A program made the translations under genes and the position numbers. Below, one piece after another: positions 61,601 through 64,000 of a DNA stretch of 64,000 bases; the first letter of the stretch is position 1, and every line of letters starts with the position of its first letter. The notes under the pieces were generated by a model. It made no database searches, had not been told where the DNA came from, and worked only from the letters and a program-made list of their open reading frames with translations. The stretch is from Branchipolynoe longqiensis (lineage: Eukaryota; Annelida; Polychaeta; Phyllodocida; Polynoidae), in assembly GCA_030323885.1 (NCBI GenBank), contig CM059186.1, forward strand, positions 21,774,849 through 21,838,848, read 5' to 3'.

Positions 61601-64000
61601 TTCCCAACATGTCCAAGTTTGTACCTGACAGTACTATATATGTATACGTATCAGTTCCCAACATGTCCAAGTTTGTACATGGCAAGTCCTATATATGTAT
61701 ATGTATCAGTTCCCAACATGTCCAAGTTTGTACATGGCAAGTCCTATATATGTATATGTATCAGTTCCCAACATGTCCAAGTTTGTACATGGCAAGTACT
61801 ATATATGTATATGTATCAGTTCCCAACATGTCCAAGTTTGTACATGGCAAGTCCTATATATGTATATGTATCAGTTCCCAACATGTCCAAGTTTGTACCT
61901 GACAGTACTATATATGTATACGTATCAGTTCCCAACATGTCCAAGTTTGTACCTGACAGTACTATATATGTATACGTATCAGTTCCCAACATGTCCAAGT
62001 TTATACCTGGCAGTACTATATATGTATATGTATCAGTTTCCAACATGTCCAAGTTTGTACATGGCAAGTACTATATATGTATATGTATCAGTTCCCAACA
62101 TGTCCAAGTTTGTACATGGCAAGTACTATATATGTATATGTATCAGTTCCCAACATGTCCAAGTTTGTACCTGACAGTACTATATATGTATACGTATCAG
62201 TTCCCAACATGTCCAAGTTTGTACATGGCAGTACTATATATGTATACGTATCAGTTCCCAACATGTCCAAGTTTGTACCTGACAGTACTATATATGTATA
62301 CGTATCAGTTCCCAACATGTCCAAGTTTGTACATGGCAAGTACTATATATGTATACGTATCAGTTCCCAACATGTCCAAGTTTGTACATGGCAAGTCCTA
62401 TATATGTATATGTATCAGTTCCCAACATGTCAAGTTTGTACATGGCAGTACTATATATGTATATGTATCAGTCCAACATGTCCAAGTTTTACCTGACAGT
62501 ACTATATATGTATACGTATAGTTCCCAACATGTCCAAGTTTGTACATGGCAAGTACTATATATGTATACGTATCAGTTCCCAACATGTCCAAGTTTGTAC
62601 ATGGCAGTACTATATATGTATATGTATCAGTTCCCAACATGTCCAAGTTTGTACATGACAGTACTATATATGTATACGTATCAGTTCCCAACATGTCCAA
62701 GTTTGTACATGGCAAGTACTATATATGTATACGTATCAGTTCCCAACATGTCCAAGTTTGTACATGGCAAGTCCTATATATGTATATGTATCAGTTCCCA
62801 ACATGTCCAAGTTTGTACCTGACAGTACTATATATGTATACGTATCAGTTCCCAACATGTCCAAGTTTATACCTGACAGTACTATATATGTATACGTATC
62901 AGTTCCCAACATGTCCAAGTTTGTACATGGCAAGTCCTATATATGTATATGTATCAGTTCCCAACATGTCCAAGTTTGTACATGGCAAGTACTATATATG
63001 TATATGTATCAGTTCCCAACATGTCCAAGTTTGTACCTGACAGTACTATATATGTATATGTATCAGTTCCCAACATGTCCAAGTTTGTACATGGCAGTAC
63101 TATATATGTATACGTATCAGTTCCCAACATGTCCAAGTTTGTACTTGACAGTACTATATATGTATACGTATCAGTTCCCAACATGTCCAAGTTTGTACTG
63201 GCAAGTACTATATATGTATACGTATCAGTTCCCAACATGTCCAAGTTTGTACATGGCAAGTACTATATATGTATACGTATCAGTTCCCAAATGTCCAAGT
63301 GTACATGGCAGTACTATATATGTATACGTATCAGTTCCCAACATGTCCAAGTTTGTACATGGCAGTACTATATATGTATATGTATCAGTTCCCAACATGT
63401 CCAAGTTTGTACCTGACAGTACTATATATGTATATGTATCAGGTCCCAACATGTCCAAGTTTGTACATGGCAAGTCCTATATATGTATACGTATCAGTTC
63501 CCAACATGTCCAAGTTTATACCTGACAGTACTATATATGTATACGTATCAGGTCCCAACATGTCCAAGTTTGTATATGGCAAGTCCTATATATGTATATG
63601 TATCAGTTCCCAACATGTCCAAGTTTGTACATGGCAAGTCCTATATATGTATATGTATCAGTTCCCAACATGTCCAAGTTTGTACCTGACAGTACTATAT
63701 ATGTATACGTATCAGGTCCCAACATGTCCAAGTTTGTACATGGCAAGTCCTATATATGTATATGTATCAGTTCCCAACATGTCCAAGTTTGTACCTGAGA
63801 GTACTATATATGTATATATATCAGTTCCCAACATATCCAAGTTTATACCTGGCAGTACTATATATGTATACGTATCAGTTCCCAACATGTCCAAGTTTGT
63901 ACATGGCAAGTACTATATATGTATATGTATCAGTTCCCAACATGTCCAAGTTTGTACCTGAGAGTACTATATATGTAAACATATCAGTTCCCAACATATC
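58609..64000 (+). repeat. 54/55-bp minisatellite, about 99 units, runs off the window
   Basis: All units share GTTCCCAACATGTCCAAGTT. Two main types exist. Type A (55 bp) continues TGTACATGGCAAGT(C/A)CTA and ends TATGTATATGTATCA. Type B (54 bp) continues TGTACCTGACAGTACTA and ends TATGTATACGTATCA. Types are intermixed, and hybrids exist. Units from about 61490 to the right edge and from 58609 to about 58980 are nearly identical, while 59000-61480 is full of single-base gaps and insertions. Long Tyr/Cys/Ser-rich ORFs in both strands follow from the repeat having few stops. Confidence 0.97.

Noticed and set aside
61388..62521. 377-aa open frame (and many similar ones on both strands) in the 58.6-64 kb region
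   Set aside because: The frame exists only because a 54/55-bp repeat without stops is repeated; the protein is the repeat translated, and all frames are similarly open.
58609..64000. CRISPR-like array
   Set aside because: There are no distinct spacers: the whole 54/55-bp unit repeats, and the sequence is eukaryotic.

Overview
This is a eukaryotic window from an animal genome, most likely a mollusc (gastropod or bivalve). The evidence is intron-containing developmental genes (a Vsx/Chx10-type homeobox gene and a Wnt gene) in a background crowded with tRNA-derived SINEs, terminal-inverted-repeat (TIR) elements, microsatellites and long low-complexity tracts. One SINE family (working name SINE-1, with the conserved segments TTTAACGACGCC and CATCGGCTATTGGACGTC on its reverse strand) resembles a repeat I associate with molluscan genomes. 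There is no bacterial gene organisation, operon, CRISPR array or rRNA. All family names below (SINE-1 to SINE-4, TIR-n) are working names coined here.

Layout. 0-1 kb: partial Gag-like retroelement ORF on the minus strand, leaving the window on the left. 1-8.8 kb: SINEs, a hAT-like TIR element, foldback elements, a candidate TATA/ORF/AATAAA unit near 4.6-5.4 kb, and AT and CACTGT microsatellites. 8.88-13.92 kb: the last two coding exons of a vsx gene (minus strand). 16.7-18.5 kb: a degenerate non-LTR retrotransposon running into a 493-nt N gap (18508-19000). 19.01-19.28 kb: one internal exon of a Wnt gene (best match Wnt7), also minus strand. 19.9-41 kb: no recognised host exon. This part holds a long pyrimidine tract, nested SINE-3/SINE-1 insertions, Harbinger-like TIR elements with ACG-rich interiors, tandem repeats, piggyBac-like and pogo-like elements. 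41.07-43.91 kb: a compact element with A1-ORF-B1-A2-B2 split direct repeats and a Gag-like ORF, which I interpret as a non-autonomous Ngaro/PAT (DIRS-order) retrotransposon. 45-47 kb and 50.9-52 kb: C-rich and pyrimidine-rich arrays. 53.5-53.7 kb: a GC-rich possible first exon. 54-58 kb: more SINEs and nested TIR elements. 58.6 kb to the right edge: one 54/55-bp minisatellite.

How it fits together. The only confidently recognised host genes are vsx and wnt, both transcribed right to left. The Wnt exon lies upstream (to the right) of the Vsx exons. The missing 3' Wnt exons should therefore lie left of 19014, and the missing 5' Vsx exons right of 13916. So the two genes either overlap or interleave, or the scaffold join at the N gap is wrong. 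The rest is mobile-element ecology: several insertions are datable relative to each other by nesting (SINE-1 in SINE-3, TIR-14 in SINE-3, TIR-7 in TIR-14, SINE-3 in TIR-1), and several have clear target-site duplications.
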